A stretch of 64,000 nt of DNA from Bacteroidota bacterium (GTDB lineage Bacteria > Bacteroidota > Bacteroidia > 2-12-FULL-35-15), in the NCBI GenBank assembly GCA_017303895.1, contig JAFLBF010000004.1:1-64000 (forward strand), read 5' to 3'. The translations under genes were made by a program, and so were the position numbers. The notes beneath the pieces were generated by a model that saw nothing but the letters and a program-made list of their open reading frames with translations, searched no databases and was not told the origin of the DNA. The number at the start of each line of letters is the position of its first letter. Within the stretch, counting starts at the first letter, position 1. Shown piece after piece: positions 38,467 to 45,913 of this stretch.

Positions 38467-39285
38467 ATAAAACATCAATGAGCCAAATTTTTCCTGTAAC
38501 TGCACATATATAGGCATAAATCACCCGTAAAACATAGGGAAATTTAATTTCCTTTAAAGTAATTTTATTTGTTTTTCAGAAAATTTCGAGAAAACACGAG
38601 TTAATTTTAGTTTTCGTGAGTGTTTTTGAGTTTTATTACAATCGAACACAAGTTTGCATGGGTATTTTTGGCAACTTACAATGTAAATGTACATACCAAT
38701 ACAAAGAAAACTTCGATTTTACTCTTTAAATATCGGTTTTCTAATACTTATACATAAATTCTAAGAATAATTGTTGCGCAAATATGCGCTTATAGAAGTT
38801 TAAAAGTCGCAAATCATTCGGAATGCGACCTTTAGGTTTACAAATTTGGATATAACCTGACAAAAAGACCTAAATCCTTTTATCAATTTGCTCCTTTTCA
38901 GAGGCCAATTGCTATGCTTTATAGCATTTACAGATAGCTAGTAAAATAATTGCCACACCTATACATGAAGCTATAATTATTCCCTCGTTACCATTAGCAC
39001 GAAAATTATTTAAATAGATCATTAATGCAAAGGTCGGCTTTCTTGCTACTATTAGAGAGAAATTGTAACGAACAAAGGTTCATTATTATATACAAATTTG
39101 TAAAATGTAAAGATCTAATCAGAAAAACAAAAGAAGCAGCACTAATAAAGAATTTATAAAATAGAACATCAACAATAGTAATCTTACTAATGATTTATTT
39201 TTGATTTATTTCTAATGAATTTCGACAAATCTCGATCAATTCTAAATCCTCAAAAAAGTTCGATATATCTAAATTCCTTTCTACT
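38467..39285. other. Gene-poor intergenic region
   Basis: About 820 bp without a convincing gene. I see a hairpin with GTCGCA and TGCGAC arms near 38806-38830, a tgcgcaaatatgcgc palindrome near 38773, and a 36-residue minus-strand frame (38912-39022) with one hydrophobic helix (GIIIASCIGVAIILLAI) that could be a microprotein, with low confidence. The rest is AT-rich with no recognised RNA. Confidence 0.5.
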
Positions 39286-39318
39286 AAAAACCCCAATCAT
39301 TTGGGGTTTTGTTTTTTT
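39286..39318 (+). terminator. Hairpin terminator just upstream of the GIY-YIG gene
   Basis: Ten-base arms AAAACCCCAA and TTGGGGTTTT around TCAT, followed by GTTTTTTT. The T run ends at the base before the GIY-YIG ATG. This isolates the nuclease gene from upstream transcription and may also silence it. Confidence 0.75.
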
Positions 39319-39585
39319 ATGGAATATGTAACGTATGTATTGTATTCCTACTCCAACAAACGATTCTATATTGGCTTTTCTGCCAATAGCATCCAGCGTA
39401 TTTATTGGCATAACAACAGTAAAAAAGGATTCACCACACGATTCAGACCGTGGAAAATGATCCACATTGAATTTTTTGAGACAAAGCAAGAAGCCATGAA
39501 CAGAGAAAAAATACTCAAGTCAGGAAAAGGAAGGGAGTGGATCAACCAACATTTTAATCCGGAAACAGGATTCATATCCGCCTGA
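39319..39585 (+). CDS. GIY-YIG nuclease ending inside a tRNA-derived palindrome
   Basis: 88 residues from the ATG at 39319; an in-frame TTG at 39301 lies in the terminator. GIY-YIG domain: TYVLYS and FYIGFS form the motif pair, followed by the Arg of SIQRIYWHN, then FRPW and the helix with Glu (ETKQEAMNREKILKSGKGREW). It belongs to the short stand-alone Bacteroidota group of unknown role. The final residues GFISA and the stop are encoded by tRNA-Met anticodon-arm sequence and the palindrome at 39577-39591. This suggests that the gene travels with that tRNA-derived end. Confidence 0.88.
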   Translation: MEYVTYVLYSYSNKRFYIGFSANSIQRIYWHNNSKKGFTTRFRPWKMIHIEFFETKQEAMNREKILKSGKGREWINQHFNPETGFISA

Positions 39586-39617
39586 GGCGGACTCGGGTTC
39601 AACTCCCGATCTCGCTA
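39566..39617 (+). pseudogene. tRNA-Met 3' part with palindrome in place of the variable region
   Basis: 39566-39576 (CAGGATTCATA) matches the tRNA-Met anticodon arm and 39592-39617 matches its T-arm, acceptor strand and discriminator exactly. Between them the tRNA sequence around CCTGAGG is expanded to TCCG-CCTGAGG-CGGA. The 5' half of the tRNA is absent, so it is not functional. Confidence 0.8.
39577..39591 (+). repeat. 15-base palindrome tccgcctgaggcgga
   Basis: Perfect 7-base arms around one base. Variants occur at 44-58 (13 of 15 matching) and 92-105 (three central bases reduced to two), and all three copies lie within tRNA-Met-like sequence. The stop codon of the GIY-YIG gene lies in the centre. 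Confidence 0.8.
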
Positions 39618-39622
39618 CTAAA
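39592..39622 (+). repeat. 31-bp direct repeat, right copy (candidate attR)
   Basis: Identical to 193-223, the tRNA-Met 3' end plus five bases. With the recombinase next to the left copy it could mark the right boundary of a 39.4-kb integrated element. Alternatively it is the tail carried by the GIY-YIG unit. Confidence 0.55.
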
Positions 39623-39979
39623 AAAATTAATTATCAAGGTTTTGTCATTTCTTAACAATCCATAAAACAATTAACAATCAACTGGAGTCAGATTTGGAGT
39701 CGGATTTGGACCAAAAAATCATGATAATTTTAAACGAATTGGATAAGTTATTTTTGGTCTACTCGGATGTGCTTTATTAACTTCTATGTAAACATCACAA
39801 GCAATAAGTGGCAAACTCCCATAGAAACTACTCAGGAGACATTCGAAAAAAGTTTAGCTATTGTAAAATAAGGTATTTGAAATTATTGACCTTATCCCCA
39901 AGTTCGAAGCCAATCCCGATGTCTAGGCTTTTTATGCTAAAATGAAACAGAGGATAAAAACAACAAGAGCTCCGCTTAA
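39623..39979. other. Intergenic region without recognisable genes
   Basis: About 357 bp. It contains a short internal near-repeat (gagtcagattt and gagtcggattt, near 39685-39705) and scattered stops in all frames. I see no RNA gene, terminator or promoter I can support. It could be decayed coding sequence. Confidence 0.4.
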
Positions 39980-41275
39980 TTATAAATGAGTCAAATGTGT
40001 ACTTCCAATATGTTCCAGTTGAGCTGATTTAACGCCTGTCTCCTCCGCATACGATGGCCATTTTTTTACAACTGAAATCACTTCATCAATAATTGCTTTC
40101 GTCTTTTTTACTCCCATTTCCTTTCCTACTTTTAAAAGGTCATCTCTAGTTATATTATCCGTCTTTCCATTCATTGAAAGGTTATGACGTTGTATCCATT
40201 TATTCGATGGATTATACGACCAGGTAACATCAAACGCAGGTGCCAAATTCCACGTACCAGTCTTATCCATGATAAACGAAAAATTTTTGGTATGATCATC
40301 TAAATTTCTTGCAACCACATTAAACACCATGCGTTTGTATAATTGCTGTGATGCACTGGCCGACAATCGCAACGAACGGATGGTTTGAAAAACCTGCTCG
40401 TATGCATAAGCACCTACTTTCGAAAAATCAAAATGCGACATTGCACACAACGATTGAACATGCAATTTTTCTTTGCCGGCAATTCTATCAAATCGTTTCG
40501 TCATAAAATGTGCTCTTCCATTCTCTTCCAACAACTTCGATTCACTCATCTCAATCCCGCAATCAACGATCATTTTATAGTAAGCGTATTCTATTCGGCC
40601 GTAACCCTTTGGATCTTTCAATTCTGATGAATCAACTCCATCAAATTTTATTAGCCAATGCTCAAATCCTTTGGGAGCTGTAACTTGTCCCGATCTCACT
40701 TCACCATTTTTTTCATTATAAGCAATAATCGCTTTTGCCCTCGCACCGCCTGCAGATGTTCCAACGCGAATAATATCTTCCAAACCCTTTTTTACATCAT
40801 CCTGTATACTGGTCGTAAAGTCAGTTCTTTTACCCAATATTTCTTCTGCCACGCGAACCAATTGATCAATATTAATTCGCTCTGCAGTTTCTGCGGTTGC
40901 GTGTTGTATTGGCTCAAATTCCAATGCCCCCATGCCTCGTTTCCCAATATAACACAAACGCTCGACAGGGTTCATACTTCCTGCCGCTCGACCTTGTGAT
41001 GCCAACCACGCATCCATCAACGTAGTTCCATACTTATCTGGTAATGCATCTGATAAAAGTCCGGGTAAGCCGTAGAATGTATCTTTATTCAAACCCATAA
41101 ACTCAAACTCTCGTTCACCTCGTTTTATAGCATCCAAGGGCATAATCAAAGGAGCCAAATCCCATTCATTCTTTATAAACGATGGCTCAAACTCAAATAT
41201 CCCTGTTTCCATATAATCATCCCAAGAAACAGCACCTACAAGCTGTCCCCATATTTTTATTTCAGCTGTATTCAT
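39980..41275 (-). CDS. hipA: HipA-like serine/threonine kinase toxin
   Basis: 431 residues. HipA family features are FYGLPGLLSDALPDKYG near the N-terminus, LIKFDG for the ATP-binding Lys, the catalytic NLDDHTKNFSF loop and WNLAPAFDVTWSYN for the metal-binding Asp. HipA kinases phosphorylate translation factors or tRNA synthetases and cause growth arrest. It lies one base after the HipB-like gene in the usual antitoxin-toxin order. All active-site residues appear intact, so it is probably functional. Confidence 0.9.
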   Translation of the reverse strand: MNTAEIKIWGQLVGAVSWDDYMETGIFEFEPSFIKNEWDLAPLIMPLDAIKRGEREFEFMGLNKDTFYGLPGLLSDALPDKYGTTLMDAWLASQGRAAGSMNPVERLCYIGKRGMGALEFEPIQHATAETAERINIDQLVRVAEEILGKRTDFTTSIQDDVKKGLEDIIRVGTSAGGARAKAIIAYNEKNGEVRSGQVTAPKGFEHWLIKFDGVDSSELKDPKGYGRIEYAYYKMIVDCGIEMSESKLLEENGRAHFMTKRFDRIAGKEKLHVQSLCAMSHFDFSKVGAYAYEQVFQTIRSLRLSASASQQLYKRMVFNVVARNLDDHTKNFSFIMDKTGTWNLAPAFDVTWSYNPSNKWIQRHNLSMNGKTDNITRDDLLKVGKEMGVKKTKAIIDEVISVVKKWPSYAEETGVKSAQLEHIGSTHLTHL

Positions 41276-41276
41276 A

Positions 41277-41630
41277 TTATTTTCTTTTTACGTTTTTAAT
41301 TCTCGCTGGCGATGCTCGCTTGCGTTTTTTAGCTTCTAATTTAGCCAGCTGCAATGGACTTACCACTGTTCTTGCTGCAAAATACTCTAGCAACGGCAAT
41401 TGGTCCAATGCTCGCAATAATTGAATAAAAGTGGTTAGTGAAACCGGATTCCCTTGCTCGAAATCACTTAACGTGCTTCTGCTGATTCCCGCTTTTTCCG
41501 ACAATTGGCCTTGAGTAATGTTTTTCTTTAACCGCACCTGCTTTATAAAAGCCGCCATCTCCCTGATAATTGCATTTTCACTCATGCTATACCAATCTTT
41601 TTTGACTGAATTTTCCGACATTAAATTCAT
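41277..41630 (-). CDS. hipB: HipB-like HTH antitoxin
   Basis: Up to 117 residues. The HTH-XRE domain covers about 24-75 (VRLKKNITQGQLSEKAGISR, STLSDFEQG), and a basic C-terminal tail (KLEAKKRKRASPARIKNVKRK, hence 117) follows. ATGs at 41630, 41621 and 41585 are all possible; a TCCGACA half-site lies between the last two, which favours the short form. It neutralises HipA and represses the operon through the palindromes upstream (41695-41712 and 41736-41753). Confidence 0.85.
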   Translation of the reverse strand: MNLMSENSVKKDWYSMSENAIIREMAAFIKQVRLKKNITQGQLSEKAGISRSTLSDFEQGNPVSLTTFIQLLRALDQLPLLEYFAARTVVSPLQLAKLEAKKRKRASPARIKNVKRK

Positions 41631-41694
41631 TTTTTTATATTAATTACTATTTTATCCGACAAATATACCATTTTCCCACCAAAATACAAACAAA

Positions 41695-41712
41695 TGTCTG
41701 AAAAAACAGACA
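41695..41712. promoter_or_regulatory. Inverted repeat upstream of hipB
   Basis: TGTCTG and CAGACA arms around six A residues. It is related to the TGTCGGAT palindrome 24 bp further upstream and is probably a second HipB operator. Confidence 0.45.
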
Positions 41713-41735
41713 CTAAAGCCTATAAATAAAAACAA

Positions 41736-41753
41736 TGTCGGATTTATCCGACA
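41736..41753. promoter_or_regulatory. Palindromic operator of hipBA
   Basis: TGTCGGAT and ATCCGACA arms around TT. Half-sites (ATCCGACA near 41654-41661 and TCCGACA near 41610) lie closer to the start. Repeated palindromes of this kind are typical of HipB autorepression. Confidence 0.6.
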
Positions 41754-41985
41754 AATAAATTCATCTTAAACCAACTTGTTTTGATGCTTAAATAGCTCCA
41801 AACAAATCATACGACAATGTTTTACTTACCCGGTTTATCATGCTACAAGGCATATGATTTTTCTGAAACCAGATCCCCGTTTCTCCGGATTTTCAGAGAG
41901 CAAAACTACGAACCACCGAAGCATTTATCTCAGAAAATATAAATGAGATTGACTTAAATTAATCATTAAAACGTCTAGCTGACCG

Positions 41986-42718
41986 GAGTGGGAAATGACA
42001 CTGAAAAAGAATTTGGAATAAGTATTTACCAAAATTAAGACTAAGCCCAGCAAATAAGCTTCATTGTTGCTGTTAATAATTCAATTTTTCTGGTGAAACA
42101 AAGTGTGCATTTTGACAAACGTTTTACGCTAGTCCGGAATGTCAAGTTCTTCCTTTCAATTCGGTTTGTAAGCCTTCTGCCGGGTTTATGAATTGCGGAG
42201 GGAATTAATGATGGGTAAGAGTTAAGCCTGTCGGTATAAACTGTTTTTGGAAAATAGCATAATACAGAATCAACAACCCGTTTGATATTCTCTTTTGTTC
42301 TATTTCCAATAAAAAAGTCAACAACCTGCCTTGTTCTTCTGTTAATCGCATAAATTAAGTATATGTCCTTCTTGCCTGCTATCATCAAAGTCATTTCGTC
42401 TAACTCATATTCTTCGTTGTTCTCATTATAAAGTGGTTTGTATACTAAATTACCTGCTTTGTAAATTTCCCTTTGAATACTCGATTTTGATCGTAATATT
42501 ATCCTAGAAATAGAGCTAATACACGCCCCCTCCTTTGTAAGGTTTATTATATCTTTTTTTTCTAATTCAGTATATTTCCTATACTTATATGCTTTCTGCT
42601 GGTATTTATTGCATATTTTACAAAGATATTTCTGCACGAAATTTCTAACACCTTTTTTGATGCAGGTGTTATTACAGTATTTACAAATATGATTCATGTT
42701 AGGTGACAATTGGTACAC
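41986..42718 (-). mobile_element. IS1-like insertion sequence
   Basis: One transposase gene between imperfect inverted ends. Reading outward, the ends are GTGTCATTTCCCACTC (left, about 41986-42001) and GTGACAATTGGTACAC (right, 42703-42718), matching at about half the positions. The exact boundaries and any target duplication are not clear. A second copy of the right end lies at 42857-42876. Confidence 0.65.
42041..42697 (-). CDS. IS1-family-like transposase (single ORF)
   Basis: 218 residues from the ATG at 42697; a GTG at 42718 lies in the terminal repeat. The N-terminal zinc ribbon is CKYCNN ... CKICNKYQQ. An HTH region follows (ACISSISRIILRSKSSIQRE), then the catalytic residues: ELDEMTLMI (Asp), VYTDRLNSYPSL (Asp) and NRIERKNLTFRTSVKRLS (Glu/His region). 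Unlike Escherichia IS1 no frameshift between insA and insB is needed. It appears intact. Confidence 0.8.
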   Translation of the reverse strand: MNHICKYCNNTCIKKGVRNFVQKYLCKICNKYQQKAYKYRKYTELEKKDIINLTKEGACISSISRIILRSKSSIQREIYKAGNLVYKPLYNENNEEYELDEMTLMIAGKKDIYLIYAINRRTRQVVDFFIGNRTKENIKRVVDSVLCYFPKTVYTDRLNSYPSLIPSAIHKPGRRLTNRIERKNLTFRTSVKRLSKCTLCFTRKIELLTATMKLICWA

Positions 42719-42766
42719 GAGGTTTTTGAAAACTCTTTATTAACGATTCTAAGAAGCTATTAAAAT

Positions 42767-42796
42767 AAAAACGAGGATGAATATCATCCTCGTTTT
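42767..42796. terminator. Hairpin terminator between the two IS ends
   Basis: AAAACGAGGAT and ATCCTCGTTTT arms around a short loop, with T-rich sequence after it. It lies in the AT-rich 136-bp piece between the two identical IS right ends. Confidence 0.7.
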
Positions 42797-42845
42797 CTTC
42801 AATTTTAATTCTTTTTGTCTTTGAAAACCAATACGTTGAACTTTT

Positions 42846-43274
42846 TTGATTTGTCCAGGTGACAATTGGTACACGACCACTCAGAAGGACGATAAATCAG
42901 AGAAACCGAAACCACAGGTAAAAAAAGGAAGGGATACCAGCAAGTTCGTTTTCGAGAAGTCAGAACCGCTCCCTAAGGGCCAATGCGCGCTCAGTATCAT
43001 GAAGGCCTACTTCCGCGATAAGAAACCCCTCCTGAAAGACGTTAAGGCTACCTTCGATGATTCTATTGTACAGCGTTACGGGGTAACACAGGAGCTGAGC
43101 AACGCGAAGGCGCTCTCCACAGATAGGGACCGTTATTTTCTGAAAGAGAGTCAGATTTTGACCACAAAAGAGGGTAAGCGGATTGTTGTGACTTCACAAT
43201 GGACTGTCGAGAGGTTTGAGGCCTTTCTTAAAGCGGCCCGCAAGGCTGGTTACACTGTGAAGGTGGTTGCTTGA
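42846..43274 (+). CDS. Unknown small protein, probably cut at its 5' end by the IS end
   Basis: The open frame runs from within the IS end to 43274. Only the part from 42878 on (TTQKDDKSEKPKPQVKKG ...) belongs to the G+C-richer island. The protein ends KAARKAGYTVKVVA and contains DRDRYFLKESQILTTKEGKR; it is basic with no recognised domain. The first internal ATG is at 42999 (MKAYFRDKKPLL). The natural start was most likely lost at the junction. A terminator follows at once. Confidence 0.55.
   Translation: MICPGDNWYTTTQKDDKSEKPKPQVKKGRDTSKFVFEKSEPLPKGQCALSIMKAYFRDKKPLLKDVKATFDDSIVQRYGVTQELSNAKALSTDRDRYFLKESQILTTKEGKRIVVTSQWTVERFEAFLKAARKAGYTVKVVA
42857..42876 (+). repeat. Solitary copy of the IS right end
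   Basis: A 20-base copy identical to 42701-42720 and in the same orientation, with no transposase body attached. Base composition changes immediately after it, from AT-rich to the G+C-richer island. Confidence 0.85.
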
Positions 43275-43300
43275 TTGCTGTATCCCACCTACAGTAGAGA

Positions 43301-43332
43301 AGCCCCGGTCGCCATGTCCGGGGGTTTTTATT
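43301..43332 (+). terminator. Hairpin terminator
   Basis: CCCCGG and CCGGGG arms followed by GTTTTT, 26 bases after the stop of the truncated gene. It is one of three similar terminators in this island. Confidence 0.8.
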
Positions 43333-43362
43333 TCCCCACAGATAAAAATATTTGTTAAATAA

Positions 43363-43394
43363 GTTCTCAATATGAGAACCTTTTAGTATCTTTG
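43363..43394 (+). promoter_or_regulatory. higBA operator and promoter
   Basis: A perfect palindrome GTTCTCA-ATA-TGAGAAC (43363-43379) is followed by TATCTTTG (43387-43394), which fits the Bacteroidota -7 box TAnnTTTG. The start of higB is 95 bases downstream. Binding of HigA at the palindrome would block the promoter. Confidence 0.6.
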
Positions 43395-43488
43395 TCGTAT
43401 AAAACTAAACCATGAGGTCAGACCGCTGTCCAAAATGGGGAAGTAAATAAGTAGTTTAATAATCGTTCATTAACATCATGTAAAACAA

Positions 43489-43782
43489 ATGCACGTAATT
43501 TCACGTTTATCGTTGATCAAGTTCTGGAAGAAACATCCGGACGCTGAAACTCCGCTTCGTGTATGGTTCAAGAAAGTTGAACAATCCAAGTGGAAGAGTA
43601 TCAATGACCTTAAAGCAGATTTTCCAACTGCTGATTATGTCGGTAACGACAGAGTGGTCTTTGATATTAAAGGAAACAATTACCGCATCGTCGTCCTCGT
43701 ATTTTTTACAGGACAAAAAATGTTCATACGCTTTGTAGGCACGCATGCCGAGTATGACAAGATCGATGCGAAGAAAGCCTGA
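43489..43782 (+). CDS. higB: HigB-type mRNA interferase toxin
   Basis: 97 residues with the HigB pattern: the start LIKFWKKHPDAETPLRVWFK, then KSINDLKADFPTADYVGNDR, VVFDIKGNNYRIVVLVFF and the ending KMFIRFVGTHAEYDKID. These RelE-fold enzymes cleave mRNA on the ribosome. The cognate antitoxin gene follows, separated by an unusual 150-bp purine-rich spacer. Confidence 0.9.
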   Translation: MHVISRLSLIKFWKKHPDAETPLRVWFKKVEQSKWKSINDLKADFPTADYVGNDRVVFDIKGNNYRIVVLVFFTGQKMFIRFVGTHAEYDKIDAKKA

Positions 43783-43932
43783 TAAGGCAGAAGTACAGAA
43801 AAGAAGCACAGAAAAAAGACAGAAAGACGACAAGCCAAAGAACAAATCAAAACAGCAAATCAAAAGACAAAGACAAGAACAAATCCAAAGACAATTCAAG
43901 AAATCAAATCCAATTTAATCCAATTTAATAAA
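43783..43932 (+). other. Purine-rich low-complexity spacer between higB and higA
   Basis: A 150-bp stretch dominated by AAAGACAAA-like words, ending in a repeated AATCCAATTTA. Frame and stops make coding unlikely. Toxin and antitoxin genes of this family usually lie within a few bases of each other, so the spacer is unusual. Confidence 0.6.
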
Positions 43933-44292
43933 ATGAAGAACGTTAAGCCAGTACGCAGCAAAGCAGACTATAAGGCTGCCCTTGCAAGGATAGAGGAGTT
44001 AATCGCCCTTAATCCGAAGAAGGGAACAGCAGCGTACGACGAGCTCGATATTATCGGAACGCTCGTGTCTGCATACGAGGACATTCATTATCCAATCGAA
44101 GCACCCGACCCTGTTGAAGCGGTCAAGTACATGATGGAGGAAGAAGGCTTAAAGCCCAAAGACCTCATAGTGTACTTCGGCAGTAAAGGGAATGTTTCAG
44201 AATTCCTCAATCACAAGCGCGGATTATCTGTGCGCGTTATCAAGGCGCTGCACGATGATTTTAAACTTCCTTATGAGGTTCTGCTTGCATAA
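43933..44292 (+). CDS. higA: HigA-type HTH antitoxin
   Basis: 119 residues: RSKADYKAALARIEELIALN and TAAYDELDIIGTLVSAYEDI at the N-terminus (dimerisation and toxin binding), followed by a degenerate HTH (GLKPKDLIVYFGSKGNVSEF, LNHKRGLSVRVIKALHDDF) and ending PYEVLLA. This is the usual HigA of HigB-first modules. A GC-rich terminator lies 22 bases after the stop. Confidence 0.9.
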   Translation: MKNVKPVRSKADYKAALARIEELIALNPKKGTAAYDELDIIGTLVSAYEDIHYPIEAPDPVEAVKYMMEEEGLKPKDLIVYFGSKGNVSEFLNHKRGLSVRVIKALHDDFKLPYEVLLA

Positions 44293-44313
44293 TAACGAAC
44301 TTCGTAAAATACT

Positions 44314-44341
44314 AAGCCCGGTGTAACAGCCGGGCTTTTTT
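44314..44341 (+). terminator. Hairpin terminator after higA
   Basis: AAGCCCGG and CCGGGCTT arms followed by TTTTTATTTT. Confidence 0.85.
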
Positions 44342-44380
44342 ATTTTCCCTCCGATATATAAGGAAACAACCAAAGATACC

Positions 44381-45301
44381 ATGAAGTTAGAACGTTTCCT
44401 CTCATTCACAGAATCCCTCAATCAGGATGTGTACCAGCTCGACCGCAACTCAGCAGAGATACTGAGTACTGATGAACCTGTAGGTTTCTGCTTCATAGGT
44501 TCACGGGTATATACACTGTACGTAAACGGGGAGAAACAGGCATTTGAACTCATCCCTGCCGATGCCGAATCTATTAAAATGACCTTCGGTGAATTCCCCA
44601 ATCGTAAAGAAGACATCGTTTCCTTCGAGCCTACCGAGGAGGAAGGAGAGACGCTCTACAAATGGATTGCCCGTATACTATCAGTTGTAGAATGGTCCAA
44701 CACAAGCAATGTATCCAAATGGCACACGTTCGAGTCTGATAGCGATGATGAGCCTCAACCGCTCGGAAGCACAGGCTATGTAGGCAAGCCCCTAATTTAC
44801 TATACCTTCAATGCGCCTAACGGGATCTTTGGCCTTGAAATACTCAGCGACCTCTCCACGTTTAAGCTCGTCGGTCCCGGTATGGAGGATGCTGTCATCG
44901 GCACCTTGGATGATGTGATGAGTAACAGCGAGTATTACAAATCACTATCACCCGATAACGCCGTGTATAACTGGATACAGTATTGTTTTGGCAGGACGCT
45001 TATCAAATACAGGAACCTTGACGAGAGCGAACCTGCCGTAACACGCAGCGAACGCCTCGTCGTGAATCACAAGACCTATGGATTACAATATGACCCTGAA
45101 ACCGACCAGGGCATCATCTATCTTCCTGCTCGCTTGATTACCTTCAAGCTTGATGAGCTCTACGAAAAATTACCAGAGCTCCCTGCACTCGAGTCCGGCG
45201 AGGTGGATAGAAAAATTCGTAAGCGACTTGAATACTACAACATCTCCATGCCGCCTGCTCCCTATGAGATAGGCTTTGTACTAAAGAATAAAAGGACGTA
45301 A
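44381..45301 (+). CDS. Unknown 306-residue protein
   Basis: I do not recognise this soluble, acidic protein. It has no signal peptide or membrane segment. Notable parts are KWIARILSVVEWSNTSNVSK, an acidic stretch SDSDDEPQPLG near 124-135, and a C-terminal half rich in Tyr and Pro ending with PYEIGFVLKNKRT. It is an isolated transcription unit: a terminator lies before it and another after it. G+C and codon use match the rest of the island. Confidence 0.7.
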   Translation: MKLERFLSFTESLNQDVYQLDRNSAEILSTDEPVGFCFIGSRVYTLYVNGEKQAFELIPADAESIKMTFGEFPNRKEDIVSFEPTEEEGETLYKWIARILSVVEWSNTSNVSKWHTFESDSDDEPQPLGSTGYVGKPLIYYTFNAPNGIFGLEILSDLSTFKLVGPGMEDAVIGTLDDVMSNSEYYKSLSPDNAVYNWIQYCFGRTLIKYRNLDESEPAVTRSERLVVNHKTYGLQYDPETDQGIIYLPARLITFKLDELYEKLPELPALESGEVDRKIRKRLEYYNISMPPAPYEIGFVLKNKRT

Positions 45302-45330
45302 AGTCTCATGGTATATTCTTCTTACGTCCG

Positions 45331-45353
45331 GCCCTGTTAACGCAGGGCTTTTT
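45331..45353 (+). terminator. Hairpin terminator
   Basis: GCCCTG and CAGGGC arms followed by TTTTTATTT, 30 bases after the preceding stop. Confidence 0.8.
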
Positions 45354-45402
45354 ATTTCCGCTTGTTGTGAAACAGTAAGTATCCTTCGGCTCTATAAAGA
45401 GC

Positions 45403-45891
45403 ATGAGATACAATGAAGCATTACTAATCGCACAGGACGTACTTGAACAGCTACGCCCTCACTGTTATCGCTGCGAGATAGCCGGCAGCATCAGGAGAAA
45501 AAAGGATGAAGTAAAAGACATCGAGATTGTCGCGATACCAAAACCTTATGACATCGGCCTGCTCGAATCAGGCATCGCTACTGTCGTCAACCGTTGGGAA
45601 AAAGTTCGGGGAACGCTGCCGTGTAAACTAACGCAGCGTAAATTACCGCAAGGTATCTGCGTGGATTTATTTTTTGTAAATGAAGATAACTGGGGCTATC
45701 AGTTCGCGTTACGTACAGGCAGCCGCGACTACAACAAGCGGATAATCCTTAAAGCTATTGAGAAGCGGGGCTACACAGCAGAGGGTGGTTACTTAAAGCG
45801 CAACGGTGTTATAGTTCCGGTCCTCGAGGAGGAAGATTTATTTAAGCGCATCGGAGTAACATATATCCCTCCTGAGAACAGGTTTTTATGA
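45403..45891 (+). CDS. Family X DNA polymerase-like nucleotidyltransferase
   Basis: 162 residues consisting only of the palm and thumb of a polymerase beta/X fold. EIAGSIRRKKDEVKDIEIV gives the GS motif and the two carboxylates D39 and E41, and CVDLFFV gives the third (D88). RTGSRDYNKRI and the closing ILEEEDLFKR-like and GVTYIPPENR segments are characteristic. The 8-kDa HhH lyase domain and PHP domain are missing. A role in repair, or in nucleotide transfer within a defence island, is open. It lies 22 bases upstream of the SIR2-like gene. Confidence 0.8.
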   Translation: MRYNEALLIAQDVLEQLRPHCYRCEIAGSIRRKKDEVKDIEIVAIPKPYDIGLLESGIATVVNRWEKVRGTLPCKLTQRKLPQGICVDLFFVNEDNWGYQFALRTGSRDYNKRIILKAIEKRGYTAEGGYLKRNGVIVPVLEEEDLFKRIGVTYIPPENRFL

Positions 45892-45901
45892 GAGCGATTT
45901 G

Positions 45902-45909
45902 TATCTTTG
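45902..45909 (+). promoter_or_regulatory. TATCTTTG, candidate -7 box of the SIR2-like gene
   Basis: It matches the Bacteroidota TAnnTTTG box and lies only four bases before the ATG at 45914, so the transcript would have almost no leader. The same TATCTTTG occurs upstream of higB. No good -33 TTG is visible. Confidence 0.4.
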
Positions 45910-45913
45910 TTAT

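Noticed and set aside
38912-39022. 36-residue one-helix microprotein in the gene-poor region
   Set aside because: Only hydrophobicity supports it. It has no partner gene, promoter or conservation I can judge, so it is mentioned but not called as a gene.
39490-39600. A functional second tRNA-Met at the GIY-YIG end
   Set aside because: Only the anticodon-arm remnant and the 3' half are present. The D-arm and 5' acceptor strand are missing and the palindrome replaces the anticodon stem.
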